The notes beneath the pieces were generated by a model, which was not told where the DNA came from, searched no databases, and saw only the letters and a list, made by a program, of their open reading frames with translations. Positions 44,712 through 58,400 of a DNA stretch of 64,000 bases are shown in pieces; the stretch's first letter is position 1; the number at the start of each line of letters is the position of its first letter. A program made the translations under genes and the position numbers. The DNA is from Viola odorata (taxonomy: Eukaryota > Streptophyta > Magnoliopsida > Malpighiales > Violaceae), in the NCBI GenBank assembly GCA_963691705.1, contig OY829545.1, positions 60,240,023-60,304,022 of the forward strand, read 5' to 3'.

Positions 44712-47700
44712 AGGGAGATGGCTCAAAAATCTATGTTAGTTGCGTAGCTGTTAGGGATCCAGTTAGCGAGGATATTGCTGAAGCCTACTGTATACCGGCA
44801 AATTCATTTGCTGACAAATGTATCTGCCTTGTTTCGCGCTCACCTGGTTTCCAGGTTCTTCGAAATGCACTGGAAGAGTTATTTGCACTTTGCTTTTCTC
44901 CCAGCGGAAGTAGGTAAGATCTCTTCTCAGTTTTGGAAGCTTGAGTCTCTTATCATTTTCCCAGGTTTAGGTTGTGCATACACCTTCTAGTTCAACAACT
45001 TTTTTGCTTTTATTTTTGTAGACATGCATTCTTTGCCACCTTCAGATTCTCAACAATACCAACCAAATTTTATGTGCTGTCAGGGTTAATTTACACTTTT
45101 GACCAAGTTCATCTTGTTAACTGAAAATATGCATTGTTGGTGTTCTTTTATGGAGTTTAAATTACTCATCTCTGAAAAATTTCAGCAAGCCATTATGGGA
45201 TGTTATTTCATACATGGTATCCAATGTACCTGGGAAGGATCGAATGTTGTTTGCTATTGAGAATTGCCTGCTTTCTGTTGAGGCTCCGCCAAAGGATGGG
45301 CTTCCCCATGCTGATGTATGACTTTTTATCAAATTATTTTTTTGATTTCTTCATTCAAGCAGTGTGTTATTAGTTCAAATGTATTCTGTAAGCTAAACCA
45401 AAATATTTAGCCAAGAATTGATATTTTAATCAGCTAACTCTTATTTCACTGAATGCAGATATCATTTCAGCCACTGGTGCAGTGCTTGGATGTCGACAAC
45501 TTAATCAAACTTTTTACTGCTGTGTTAATCGAAAGGAGGGTTTTGCTTCGATCCAACAAGTATCTCTCACACTTTTGACAGTAACTTTTTTAGCTAATAT
45601 ATGAAATAGAATCGGTGTTTGTTTGGTCTTGGGCACTCTGCTGTATTGGCTGACAATGCACTTTATGGATACTTATACAAGCTCCTAGGATTTTTGTGAA
45701 TATGACGTCTGGTTAGTAATAATAGTGAATCCATTGTTGCATGTGAATGGGTTGTTGTTGGCTTGTTGCTCGAATCCTGGTTTTTTTAATAGTTTACAAT
45801 GTGTAGTTGTGTCCTAGCAATCTTATCTCAGTTTAAGTGATCAATAAAATCTCTCCATCAATGAAAATAAAAGTGCCCCTGGCATTCCATGGAAGTAATC
45901 GAGATAGTTGTACTCCGGAAATGGGTTTGGATTGTTTGCCATTTGGAAAGGCTAGAAATGGATTGAACACTCTGTGCATCATGTGGTTTATTCATATACC
46001 ATCCTCCTGACGATCTTCTTGATACCTAATCTAAATGCTATTTGATCCTTGATTTTCTGTTGTAGGTAGTTGTTGTGGATCTTGATTATAACCAACTTAG
46101 CACATCAGAGGAAATACCACCTATTCCGAAGCCAGAATTAAGTTCTTTTCAGGGTGAGATATTGAAGTTGTTGCATCCCAATGTCATGGGGATAGATCAA
46201 ATGAAGGCTGGCCTAGTTGGTTCAACTGAGGAATTTTCTACAGTTTGCAACAAGCCTTGGAGTGAAGAACATGGCATTCAACTAAGGTAATACTTTGGTG
46301 TTCCATAGAGTGCTTTTGAACTGGTAATTACTTTCCTTGAGCCACATGCTCAGATTAACTCATTTTATACAAATACGACTACACATTCTTATCTGTACGG
46401 AATGCTGGAGGATTCATAATTTTCTTTTAGCTTGCCTTCTTTTTGTTATATTTGGAATTAACGTCTTCAAAATTGGTCCGTTCATCAAAGCTGAGGGAAG
46501 GACGTTATAGTCAACTCTGGTTGAATTGGAGTGGAAAATTAATACATAGACTTCTTATCATAGTAGCACCATATATCACTGTAGTGCATCAGTTTCATGT
46601 CAAATTGTTTGTTAAATCTCCTCCTTCTCTGATGCAATAAAGATTGTGTTTGCCAGGCAGGCTGTCTGAAATTTGCATTATGTTTTTATATTGATGTGTA
46701 ATATAGCTTTGCAGTACTTTTGCTTTTGTCTGATATTTTATCTGGTGGAGTTTAGTTTACTCTTCATGGAAATGCTGTTGTCAAATATGTTGTATTTTCT
46801 GTTGGAATATACAGTATTGGTTTTCCCATCATGTAAAAGAATGCACTCTGATCAAAGTGGAGCTCTTCATTATAATTTTTTTTCATGCATTTATGTTTAC
46901 GTATTTTTTTCCTGAATGTTCCTCAAATCTGTCTGTTGTGTGCAGGTTGATATTTCTAAAGTTCTTTGCATCAATTTTAGGCGGCTATCGTAATTTTATT
47001 GTATGAAAGTCTTCTTTTATTTTATTTTTATTGGAATTCCTTTTAGGTTGTTAAAAAAAATTCACTTTAAATTGTTCGCCTGTTGTTAATTTTTTCCAGG
47101 AAACTGGTGCTACTCATGTATTCAACACCCAAGCATTTTTGAAGAAGTGCTCTCGGTCAACAAGTCAACCAGAAGAGCCAATGGTGATAACTATTATTCC
47201 ATTTGTAGTTTGATTCTCAGTTACTTTGTGTAACTTTGAGTCTTGGATAGCATGTATGTGCTATGTGTGAACGATATGAGACATCTTGCTCTTCTCTTTT
47301 CCCAAATTGGTTATGATGATCCCTCTGCTTTTATTTAGTTATATGGTATGGTGCTCTGCACCATCTCTTCGAGTACATCCATCCTCAATGGCACAACAGA
47401 ATGAGTGGCAGAGCACTGCTCCTAGCATCTCCTATTTGCGATCTAGTTGGCACAACATATAACCATTTCCTCATGGTCAACTTGTAGCAACACTGATCCT
47501 CAGAAATATATGTTGAAAGTTTTAGGGTGTTGATGTAGCACACAGGATAGTCGATCAGAACAAGTTGGTCACCATCCTTCTCTTTACAGTGTGTTGGTTA
47601 AAGTAGGGGTGATTACTGGTTTGATCACCCCACACTCCTATTCAAAGGGGATTCAAGAGTTGGGTAAATCAATCCAAAAAAAAACTGTATTATATGAGTA

Positions 47701-50700
47701 ATCCCTGCTTGATCAGGTGGCATGACATGTAATAACATTTGCTACATTGATGAGCATGTGACAGGAATTGTCATCTGAAGGAAAATGAAAAGAATTTTAG
47801 TTACTATGTCAACAACATAAATGGTATGCTCTTTAACATCACAAAATGTCCTGTTTGTCTCACAACATAAATGTCAACATGGACATGTTAGTTTAATTGG
47901 ACATAAAGTGACAGAGTTAACATGAACACTTTTGGGATGGATATACTAAAAAAATAAGAGTAAAAGGACAACAGGGAGTAAATTTAAGAGTACAAGACTG
48001 AATTTTTCTTTTCCCTATACCCTTTTCTGCCACTTCTGATATATTTTCTGACTTGTCCATTATTATGTACTTTCTGGTTTTCTCTTTCTCATTACTGATT
48101 ACTTGTTGTTTGCAGATAGCACAGTTTCTAGACTCTCATGGTTTCTTGGATTATCTGGAGAGAGTCGCGAGTTTTGATCAAAACAATAACAATCTCATTG
48201 ACAAGTTACAGGATGCAATTGGAAGGAATCAAAATCCGATTTCAATTCTTCCCTCATCTCTGTCAGAGCTTGAGATTATAACCATATCAGATTCAGATGC
48301 AGGAATATTGGGTAAATTTGAGGTGTCGAGACTGCTGATTACATAAGTTATTGATAATTTACAGAAAAATGTTTCAGTAATTGTACTTTGATATATTTAA
48401 AAAATAATTGTTCTTTGCTGTTAAATTTTTTGAATTTTTTTTACAGTAACTGTCCTCTGATGTGATCAAAATGAATGATCTAACTGATTTTGCTTCTTCA
48501 GGACCCGGTGCCAAGTATACTTATGATAGGTTTCCTTCAAATATCAGATCGGAAGAGCAAGAGGAAAAGAGGAAGCAGATCCTTGCAGCATCAAGTGGTG
48601 CTTTTGAGTACATAAAACATGCTCCTAGGTATTTCAGTTTTATTTGCCAAGTTGTTATTTCCGGACCTATATACAATCATCATTGTTAGTTCATTGCCTA
48701 GTTCTGAAATCCCTAATTCTTCATCTTTCTATGCAAACTCACCATCTGTGCAAGTGGGTAAGGACGCTCTTAGCCCAATGGAGAGAGCAGTAAGTCCTTT
48801 ATACTGTTATCATGAGGAAATAGTTAGTTTATAAAATATCCTAAACATAAAATATCACCATTTTACACAGGCTGAAAGGGAGCGCATGGTTCTGGACATT
48901 CAAGTTAAGCTGCAGGTAAATAGTACTCCATTTGAGTATTCATGGATTATTAATTTCTCTTGGATCTAACATATTTTGTAAGAGTTTTTGGCCACCTGGC
49001 TGCTGTTGATGTCTCTTGGTATCAGTTCATTACTAGAGTTTTTTACTGTCACATGCAATCATAAATTGCAATCTTTTGTTGGTTAGTTAAACTTTAAGCT
49101 TAAAATGATGAGATACCAGTGCTGAATGGTTCTGTTTTCACTGGGAACTTTGTGTGTGATTCTCAGCTTGGTGAATAAAATTTCAACCTTAGCTCCTGGT
49201 TGTTTATTAAGTCAACCATAATATTCAAATGAGAACTTTAAAGGCCGAAGAGGGGAAAGGTTCCATGTGAACGGCACTTGCACATGGGTTAGTCGATCCT
49301 AAGAGACGGGGGAAGCCCGTCCGACAGCGCGTTCGCGCGCGAGCTTCGAAAGGGAATCGGGTTAAAATTCCTGAACCGGGACGTGGCGGTTGACGGCAAC
49401 GTTAGGGAGTCCGGAGACGCCGGCGGGGGCCTCGGGAAGAGTCCGCCGATCGGCTCGGGGCGTGGACCGACGCGGATTGTGGTGGCGGCGTAAGCCTGAG
49501 CCTTTGAAACGCTCGCGGAGATGCCGTCACCTCGATCATATTTTTCTCTTCCCTTGCAACTCTTTCCCCTCTGTTGGAGTGATTGATGTGTGATTTGGAG
49601 GGGAGGAGAAAAAATTGCTTTTACATTAACATCTTGTAGAAATAATATGAATATACAAGAAAAATACATCCACATGCGAAGTTGTTAAACTGGTATATAT
49701 AATATGATGTTGATGATACAACATGAAATTGTTGTCATGTTTCTCACTTTTCTGTTTCCATTATCAAGTGCTTATTTTCTTAAGTGTTGCTTTCTTTTAA
49801 TTTTGATACAGGATTTGTGGTTACGTCTTCTGAAACTAGGTGCTACTGATGATCCTCTTTCATCATTTGAATATGGCAAAATCCTTGGTATGCTTATATG
49901 AGATGCTAAACCTCTTATGATATTTTTGCCAAACACTTCACTTTCTGCTACAGATTCATTTTGGTTATTTGGTACAGAGAACACTGCAGGTTAACGAAGT
50001 GCTTGTTATTGTATTGCAGCACTGATTGAGTCTGATGCTGAAGGGATTGGTGGTAGTGGGTTTGTGGAATGCATAAGGGAGCACATTCACTTGGTGTGTA
50101 ACCATAAAATTAATAAAGGAATTGAATGTTTTCTGTATTGAGGACTAAATTAAGTTCTTTCTGGATTAATACTTGCAGGGATGGCACTGCCGATTGACTG
50201 ATGAGCAGTTTATTGCAGTTAAAGAATTGGTATGTAGCTCTTGTGAAATTGTTTAAATACTGAAATAAACCATGTGATAGTGGAGTTCTTTTCAGGATAT
50301 AAGCCCATGTTTTAAAATTCTTGTGTTTCAAATAACTGTTCTTGCTGTGAGCCAACCAACTGAGTAACGGATCAAACAAATATGACATGAAAAAAATTCC
50401 AGCTTTTAACAGTTATTCTTACAAGTTTTACTGTCGGTTTCCTTGATTTTTTTTTCACAATTTCAGCTTAAAACAGCAATTAGTCGTGCAACCTCTCGGA
50501 ATGATGTGTCAACTGTTCGAGATGCCCTTGAAGTTTCTGCTGAGATGTTTAAAAAAGATGCTAATCATGTTTCTGACTATGTCCAACGCCACGTGATTTC
50601 ACTTTCTATATGGGAGGAGCTACGGTATGCATTAAAAAGTTATTAGGATATCGCTTGTTTGTTGCAACTTTTATTTTTCATTCTTCACTACTAATTTTCT

Positions 50701-50883
50701 ATCGATATCTTCAAATTGGAAGCAAATTTTCTCTACCTTTTCAGATTCCTTGAATGTAGCATCGTTTGTCCTGATCTTCTCTATCGTTTGTGCTGAGTTT
50801 ATTTGGTTAAAACATTTTGTTTGATTGCCCTGCAGGTTCTGGGAAGGATACTTTGACTATCTAATGGACCGTTGTTCAAGCAA
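44712..50883 (+). pseudogene. SCD1: SCD1 (DENN/WD40 protein) fragment, DENN part only
   Basis: Fifteen exons, among them 44712-44913 (EGDGSKIYVSC, CICLVSRSPGFQVLRNALEE), 45186-45315, 45459-about 45557 (SFQPLVQCLDVDNL), 46066-46286 (EEIPPIPKPELS), 46945-47000, 47100-47183, 48116-48311 (FLDSHGFLDYLERV), 48502-48629 (YTYDRFPSNIRSEEQEEKRK), 48738-48789, 48871-48915, 49812-49887, 50020-50093, 50179-50229, 50467-50624 and 50835-50883. SCD1 acts in cytokinesis and clathrin-mediated trafficking. Lesions: sequence after LRSNK, normally the end of the central DENN, is deleted; the 48738 acceptor is AA instead of AG; and the start and all WD40 repeats are absent. Confidence 0.9.
49219..49540 (+). pseudogene. 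25S rDNA fragments, two pieces out of order
   Basis: 49219-49442 matches large-subunit rRNA (ATTCAAATGAGAACTTT, GGTTCCATGTGAACGGC, GACGTGGCGGTTGACGG, GTTAGGGAGTCCGGAGACG). 49443-49540 (GGCTCGGGGCGTGGACCGA, GCGGATTGTGGTGGCGGC, CTCGCGGAGATGCCGTC) belongs to an earlier part of 25S rRNA. So the 3' piece precedes the 5' piece and the DNA between them is missing. It is embedded in an SCD1 intron and is not a functional rRNA gene. Confidence 0.85.
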
Positions 50884-50922
50884 GTAAGAATGCAGATTCT
50901 TTATTGTCATTCATAATTATTT

Positions 50923-51388
50923 GGGTAAACTACATAAAAAACCATAAAATGTTCTACTTAACGCCCTATAGTCTAAAAAGCTTGCAATATAAACCCTACT
51001 GTTCTAAAAGAAAGGTTAAAAAATTCTAAATAAATGGTAAAACAATTCAAAAAATTATGCAAATTTGAGGGGAAATGTAACAAATATGGGAGAGTTCACT
51101 CCACTTAAAAATTGAAAAAGAACAGAGAACATTTTTTTTAAAAATATTTAAAAAGAAATAAATTAAAACATAAATTGTAATTTTTTATCTTCATTGTATT
51201 AAGTTCTACCATATTAGTTACATTTTTTGTCCAAATTTCATAATCTTTTACTATTTGTTTGGATTTTTTAAGTATTTAAAGGTTAAGATTGCAACTTTCA
51301 AGAAACTGTAAGGTAGTGCACGCTTTTAAACTATAGGGGGTTAAGTGGAATATTTTGTAAACTATAGGGTTTTTTATGTAGTTTATCC
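50923..51388. mobile_element. MULE-type MITE, 466 bp
   Basis: Terminal inverted repeats GGGTAAACTACATAAAAAACC at the left and GGTTTTTTATGTAGTTTATCC at the right, with further matching inside (CTTAACGCCCTATAGT against its inverse). It is flanked by the 9-bp direct repeat TAATTATTT (50914-50922 and 51389-51397), the TSD length of Mutator-like elements. No coding sequence. It lies in the intron truncated after the last SCD1 exon. Confidence 0.88.
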
Positions 51389-51397
51389 TAATTATTT

Positions 51398-53017
51398 TTC
51401 TATGTAATTTCTTCTCCTTCGTTGGTGTTGTGTACTGAACAAGCAACATTATTTCTTCTCCTTCATATCTACATGCCAGTGGCCCCTTAATTTCTTATGT
51501 GCTACGAGTATTTAACAATGCACACTGACCTAGGATCAAAATGCAGTGACTTGCCACCCTTGAATTTGGTGTCCTTGAATTATCTATTTATAGTAATTAG
51601 TCAAGTTGATTGATGTTCAGTGTTTATTATTTTAATGTTGATAACAAAAGGAGCATTTTGCTCAAGATAAAAAAAAGGATAGTGATGTCTGAGGGGTTTA
51701 TCTACAATCATTTTACTTTGAAGAATGAACAAGCAATTTTGGGATGAGCATAGGAAAATAGATGGACACACTCACAGGGACTGGAGTATTTTGGCTTATC
51801 TTGTGTTAGCAAGGAAAGGCTAACCCAAGGTCTTGGGATGGAGTTGCTGTTCAGTGTAACTCTCACTCACTCTCCCTTCCTTTCTCTTCCTTCCTTCCTC
51901 CACTAACACCAACTCAGCGAAAACCCATCTCTCATATTTATCATCGGAAGGAATCTCTTCCCTTTTCTTTCTCTTCCGGTTCATCATCTGGTCCTTCTCA
52001 GTCAGATTCTTTCTTGCAGGTAATTTATTTTCGCAGAACTTGTTTTTGGGTTTTGTTAGTTTTTCTTCTGTTTTTTTTTCTCTCCATTTTTATAGTGTAA
52101 ATACATGATTATGCTGTTTTGGGTTTCATTCTCTTGAACTTGAGGTTTTGTCGTTTTCTTTTTATTGCATATGATTGTAAATCGTTTATCTGCTATAACC
52201 AACTCAGCTCTTTTCTTTCTTTATTATTATTATTTTTAATTCTGGTATTGATTTATTGTTGCATGTGAAACTCTGATGCCATTTATGCAGTTTTGTTGAT
52301 GTTAGGTTTGTTGTTTATTGTGTCATTGTGTCAGTGGAGAGAGGCACTGTACACATGTAATCTCTTCTTCTTTTTACTTTTTAGAAATAACCTTTTCCTC
52401 AAAATGGAAAATGTGATCAAAAGAAACTTTCCTACTGCAATTTTGGAGAAAGTTTTTGCCAATTTTGTTACTGTGAAAACAGACAGCGGATCTAGTTTAT
52501 TTGTATTCTCTGGTTAACAAAACAAATCTGGTATGGTGTATAAGTTTACATTCAATGTATCTGTAAGAAGCATACTCACATTTTAGGAGCATACCTTCTT
52601 GGTTCGCTGTTGAGGTTTAACTCTTCAATTTATCAGTTTCCCTTCGTGAAAGGAAGATTTGTGTTTGATGGAAATTAATTGGTGTTGGAATCCTGATTTA
52701 GTTATGAAATCCGTAATTGTAACTTTTGCTATTTATGTATGTTCACTTCGTTAACTCCTATGAGGTGCTGCGTTAAACCCCCCGCTTCTTGCATTTTGCA
52801 TGCTGTCTGAGTGTTCTATTGTGGATTAGGACAGCTAATCATTTGTAATGTGCTGCAGCGGACAGGGGAAAGGCTGTAAACCAACCACATACTGTCACCT
52901 GGGAAGACCCCTACTTCGCTGTTGCTTTTTCCGGGTTAAACGAATTCGGTGTTATTCTAATTTGGGAAATCATTGCTGTAGTTACTTTCATATCGTTTAC
53001 TTCAGGGCCTATTAAGG
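51398..53017 (+). other. Presumed 5' leader and introns of the CLASSY1 fragment
   Basis: A CT-rich tract (51855-51900: CTCCCTTCCTTTCTC) and a segment ending TTTCTTGCAG|GTAATTT at about 52019 look like a 5' UTR exon with donor. A further UTR-like segment is at 52858-53017. There is no conserved coding sequence, and the junction with the SCD1 fragment lies somewhere before 51.85 kb. Confidence 0.4.
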
Positions 53018-55423
53018 AGACAAATTTTGTTGTCTGATAAAAAGAGGAAAAGGAAAATACATCACTCTAAGCATCCATTTAATGCACATCGTAAGTCTTT
53101 CATTCTTCATTTTTCTTTTCCTACTTATGGAGATACCAATTTTACTCATAATCTGTTGCTGTAAATTCTGATTAATTGAATAAATGAGGATTGTTGCTGG
53201 GACTTAATTTCTTTGCCTGCTTTGACAATTTTCTCATCATATATGGATGCTGCAAATATTACTTTTGCACGTAACCTCATGCATTGCATATGCAACACGT
53301 ATGATATACTAATTCTCGATCTTTTAACCAAGTATTGTTCTCAGCTGCATGTAACTGCCAAAATAACTTCATAAGTTTTTTGCTGTAATTAATGGACAGG
53401 CTGTAGCATAAAAAGACTGATAGTTTCATGTTTCATGCGGCTCTAGATTTATGGTGATTTTTATCTCACACTTCTACAATTTTTTCCAACTTTGTTGACA
53501 ATATGCTTTCTGTCATTGCCTTATTGGCACCGCATATGACAGCTTTTGAGGCCTTGTGTTGCGACTCATGGCAGCCTGTTGAGCTCCTGGAAATTAGGGA
53601 TGGGGCCATGACAATAAATTTTGTAGATACTAATCATGGGGTCGAGGAGAAAGGAACTATGCAAACATTAGAATAAAGTCAAGGCAAGCAACTTTATCTG
53701 ATTGCACATGTTTCCTTAGGCCTGGTGTTGATGTATGTGTACTGTCATCCTCTCAAGAGTCGGAAAGTCTACAAGAAGAAGAAATTCCAGAACCTGTGAG
53801 TTATCCTATAATGACTGAATCTCTTGCTGCATTCGTATGAGTAGAAGGTTATTTATTTGAATAATAGTCGAAGGTTATTTATTGAATAATTTTAACTGCT
53901 TCTCTTAGAAAAGTGCATTGTTATTTTTAGTATGCTTCAACAAAGCCTTTGTTGCGTGAAAACTGAATTTCTCACAGTGCCAAAAGATTTGATCCTTTTA
54001 TCACCTAAGTCAACTATTTGCAGCATGTATTTGTAGTTGAACTTTTGCTTGTGCTGCCACAAATAGCAAAGAAAAGCATCGACCCTTAACACATATGTTG
54101 AAGATTCAGTTTCCTTGTTTTGAGCCTTGATTTACTTCCTAATTAGTGGCTGATTTATTTCCTAATTTAGTGATGTAATTACCCTTATATGTGTATATAT
54201 ATGTACCTATGTAAAGAGTCTATTCAAGTAAGAAATAAGAGAATACTCTTCAAATTCTTTCAACATATAATAAGCTCTGTGCTTATATTTTTGCCAAATT
54301 TAGTTCAGGTTCTAATTTTATTATTCAGAGGGTGATTTGCAGAGTTGTTTTCTTTGATAGGTTTGGGTTGATGCCAGAATAAGTTCTGTTGAGAGAAAGC
54401 CCCATGCATCAGAGTGCACATGCCAGTTTTTTGTTAAGCTCTATGTTGACCAAGGGCCTCTTGGTTCAGAGAAAGCAACTCTTAGTAAGGACACTGAAGC
54501 GGTTGGAATCCACCAAATTTCCATCCTCCAAAAACTTGCAAAGGAGCCTTGTCAATCTCAGTTCTACTGTTGGGACTTCTCCGAGGACTGCCCATTAGTT
54601 CGAAGGACTAAATTATTTCTGGGCAAGTTCTCAAGCGATGTTACGTGGTTGATTGCTTTATCTTTCCAGATGAAGTTTGCATTTGATGTAAAATCAGTGC
54701 AAAACAAAATTATATATCAAATTTTGGAAGGTGATGACCCCTGCTCATTAGGCTACAATGATCATCTAAATTGTGTAAATTTCAAGATGGAAGATGGGAA
54801 TCCTACACCCATTATGGTTGAACTAAAGCCTAGTGATCCTTGCGTAACTGGGGCAGAACCACTAACATCTTATGATGTTTTAAACTTGCGACGATCTAAG
54901 CGTCAAAATGTACAACCTGACCGTTTCCTTGCATGCGAAATTACTCCAGATATGGAAACTGGCTGGGTCCGGAGCATGCCATACACACCACTAAAATCGA
55001 AGGAAGAAGAGATGTTCCTACCCTTGACATACCTGATTGGTGAACATGCAGATGCTAGTTGTTCAGAAGAACAAACTGAAGGTGAAACAAGAGTTAGTTC
55101 ACGAAAAGTAAATCCGGGTGAGGATGGCCCTGTTTCCAAATCCAAGAAGAGGAGTAACTTCAGTGTGGATAGCAAGAGAGAATCCCAATTTAAGTCAGCC
55201 GCAGCTAACAAAAGCGAAGATCATCTTGCTATTGTTCCTGTAACTGCTGGAAATGGTTTGCAAAATCTTGACCAATTCCGTTCAACTTCTATGGCTCCTG
55301 AAATGCATTCAAAAGAAAAAAAGAAAATGTCTCATTCCTACAAGACGAAAGGTTCATTTGCTGCTCATATGAATAATCTTGACTTGGACAATCTGCTCAT
55401 TCCTACAATTTGTTGTACTGTTG
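53018..55423 (+). pseudogene. CLSY1: CLASSY1-like N-terminal fragment
   Basis: Exons 53018-53090 (KKRKRK..SKHPFNAH), 53543-53795 (FEALCCDSWQPVELLEI; then RPGVDVCVLSSSQ) and 54361-55423 (VWVDARISSVERKPHASECTCQFFVKLYVDQGPLGSEK in two stretches, FAFDVKSVQNKIIYQIL, LRRSKRQNVQPDRFL). CLSY1 is an SNF2-type factor that directs Pol IV in RNA-directed DNA methylation; only its regulatory N-terminus is present. No ATG precedes KKRKRK where one is expected, and a one-base deletion at about 53661-53666 shifts the frame before SRQATLSDCTCF. Exon 54361-55423 is fully open. The helicase domain is absent. Confidence 0.9.
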
Positions 55424-55494
55424 GTAATATATATATATTTTGTTCTTTTGTGCTAAGTGCTTATGGTTTGTGTTTTATGTTTTAACTATTATAG

Positions 55495-58400
55495 GAAATG
55501 GCAGAATATGCTCCCGCAGTATTCAGTGTTCACGTGCCTGAATTTGTTGATGCCATCTGGGTTGCATTGAGACACCCAACTTTGGCAGTAAGGAAGCGGG
55601 CTGTTGAGGCATTCCGTGCTTGCCTAAAGGTTATTGAAAGCGTGAGACACGTTGGCGTGTGCAATGGTCAGTACGTATTTTTGTCAGAGATGTTCTAACT
55701 TAATTTCATGCATGACATTAATAACATTTGGGATGAAGAAGTTGAAAATGCAAAGAAAAATCTATTGCTTGTGGTAATCATAACTCATTAAGAGAGTAGT
55801 ACTTGTTTGCGTGCTTGCCTAATTGTTGAAAGAGAAAAATGTTTAACTGAATAGGCATTTTGTTTGCAAATCCTTCACTGGTGGGCCAATCTTAGTGGAT
55901 TTGCTGTGCCTTGCCAAGGTTTGCTTCTCTTGGACATCTTTCTTATATCTATGTGATGAGAAAAAAGTCTACTAGTACTTGCCTGAATAGTTTGATTGGA
56001 CGTCTCTTGTTCTCCTGAAAGCATTGAACTTCTACCCCCATTTCTTGCTATTTCACTCTGTTTCATATTGAAATGAGTTCAATTTTATTGTGCATTTGAC
56101 AGGTATTATCGCATGTTTGAGGCTACGCAAGATGGATTGGGTAAAAATGTCCCTGTTGGGGACATTGCTGTTGGGGAGGTTTTGAGGTTTGGTGTAGATA
56201 GAATTACTTTTCTAATAAAAAAATAATTTTAATTATTGGAGTAGTTTAGTTTAGAAAACCACCAGCTTGCCCTTTTTAATTAACCCATTGTTTCTGTTAG
56301 TTCTTTCATTTCTTTAAATGTGTCCCATGGATTCAATGCTATAAGTGCAGCTGACACTTGGGTACATGCATTCATACATGCAGGAACACTGGTGAGTTCA
56401 TGATGTCAAGGTACAGAGAAGTTGCTGATATAGTTCTTAGATATCTTGAGCACCGGGATCAGCTTGTCCGCCTGAGCATAACTTCATTGCTACCTCGCAT
56501 TGCTCATTTCCTCCGGGATCGATTTGTGACAAATTACTTAACAGTATGTTAGCTTTGCTTCCTCTCTAGTCATGGTAGCAAGTACTAATTCCATTTTCTG
56601 AGAAGCATGTGCTTTAACAGTTAGTTTTTGAATTGTGAGAAATTTTATGATGTGTTTTAGATTTGCATGGATCATATTCTTGCGGTCTTGAGAATACCTG
56701 CTGAACGTGGTAGTGGATTCATGGCCCAAGGAGAGATGGCTGGTGCTCTGGATGGGAAACTTGTTAACTATTTGCCGACAATTACGACTCACTTGCTTGA
56801 TGCAGTAAGTGCCTGATATGGGTGAAATTGTTGCTAACATTCTGGTTTTGTTTCTATTTTATCCTCCATCCATTTTGCACGCTCTTAGGTGTCTGCTATA
56901 TTGTTTGTGGGGAAGGGTACTGTTAACTTTATTTTATCTGATTCCCCACTGTAGATTGCACCATGCAGGGGTAAACCGTCGCTTGAAGCTTTGGCTTGTG
57001 TAGGAAACATTGCAAAAGCCATGGGACTTGCTATGGAACCTTATGTTCACAGCCTTTTGGATGTTATGCTTTCTGCTGCTCTTTCTCCAACCCTTGTTGA
57101 TGCCCTTGAGCTAATTAGTGTTAGGTATAATGTTTTATTTATAAACCTTTTATTACCATATACCCCTTGAGAGAGATTACAAATAGTAATGGAATTGATT
57201 GCTGTTTCAGCATTCCATCTTTGCTGCCTACTATTCAAAATCGACTGCTTGACTGCATTTCTTTAGCTCTTTCAAAGTCATATAATTCTCTGCCAAGGCC
57301 AGCTGTTCCCATGGCTTGGGGATCTACTGCCATTGTGACTCAGCAAGTTTCAGATCTTAGTGGTCCAGCCTTGGTGCAACTTGCTTTGTAGACTCTAGCT
57401 CGATTCAATTTCAAGGTTTGCTTACATTCTTTAACTGATTGAATCCTGGCTGCTCTGACAACTTCACTCATGCTATTTTTTGGTCTAGGGTCATGAACTT
57501 CTTGAGTTTGTCAGAGAATCAGTTGTTGTATACCTAGATGATGAAGATGGAGCCACTCAAAAAGATGCTGCTCTTTGTTGTTGCAAATTAGTTGCAAATT
57601 CTTTTTCTGGTATTGGTTCGACACAGTTTGGTTCTAGTAGGTCCACATGAACAGGCGGGAAGAGGCGGCGTCTTGTTGAGGAGGTTAAGTTTCTACTTCA
57701 CTACACTTTTCTCTTTTGTGTTTATTTATTAGGGTTTGGGGTCAAAAAGTGGTAATTGCTAAATGCTGAACCCTGTTTTACTCAGTCTCTTCTGCATTTA
57801 ATAATTTATAAATTTAACTAAGGTATATCAAGTGATTACTTTGCTTGGAACATAAACATACAAGATAAGCGTTTTACTGTCCAGAAGTAAACATTTTTTA
57901 GATCAGAAGAAGGGATTGCATTCTACATTATATTTTCCAGTTTAGAGAACAAATTATTTTAGTTCATATGAACCATTGTCAATAGGTTTTACATTTTAGA
58001 TGCTTTGTTCAAGCTTGTGAATTTGATGTGGTGAATACTGCAGCTGGTGGAAAAGCTTCTCATTGCTGCTGTTGCTGATGCTAATGTCACAGTTCGTCGA
58101 TCTATTTTTTCCTCTCTTTACGAGAACAGAGGATTTGATGATTTTCTAGCTCAGGCTGATAATCTAAGTGCAGTTTTTGCTGCCTTAAATGATGAGGTAA
58201 GCATAAAGCGTGCAACTCCCCGATACAGTATGATGAACAATTTTTTACTCTCGGTGTGTAGAAGTTATGTGGTTTTCACTACTACATTTCATGTTGACAT
58301 GATTTTTTCTTTTGGGAAAATTAAATTGTTTTGATCTGGTGGCTCAAGCTCATGGGTGAAATCCAAGCATGCCACTCAGATTTACATACCCTATTGACAT

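Noticed and set aside
49219..49540. Functional rRNA gene
   Set aside because: Only about 320 bp, in two rearranged pieces inside an intron; no transcribed spacer or 18S/5.8S nearby.
54903..55211. 102-codon minus-strand frame
   Set aside because: Antisense shadow of the open CLSY1 exon.
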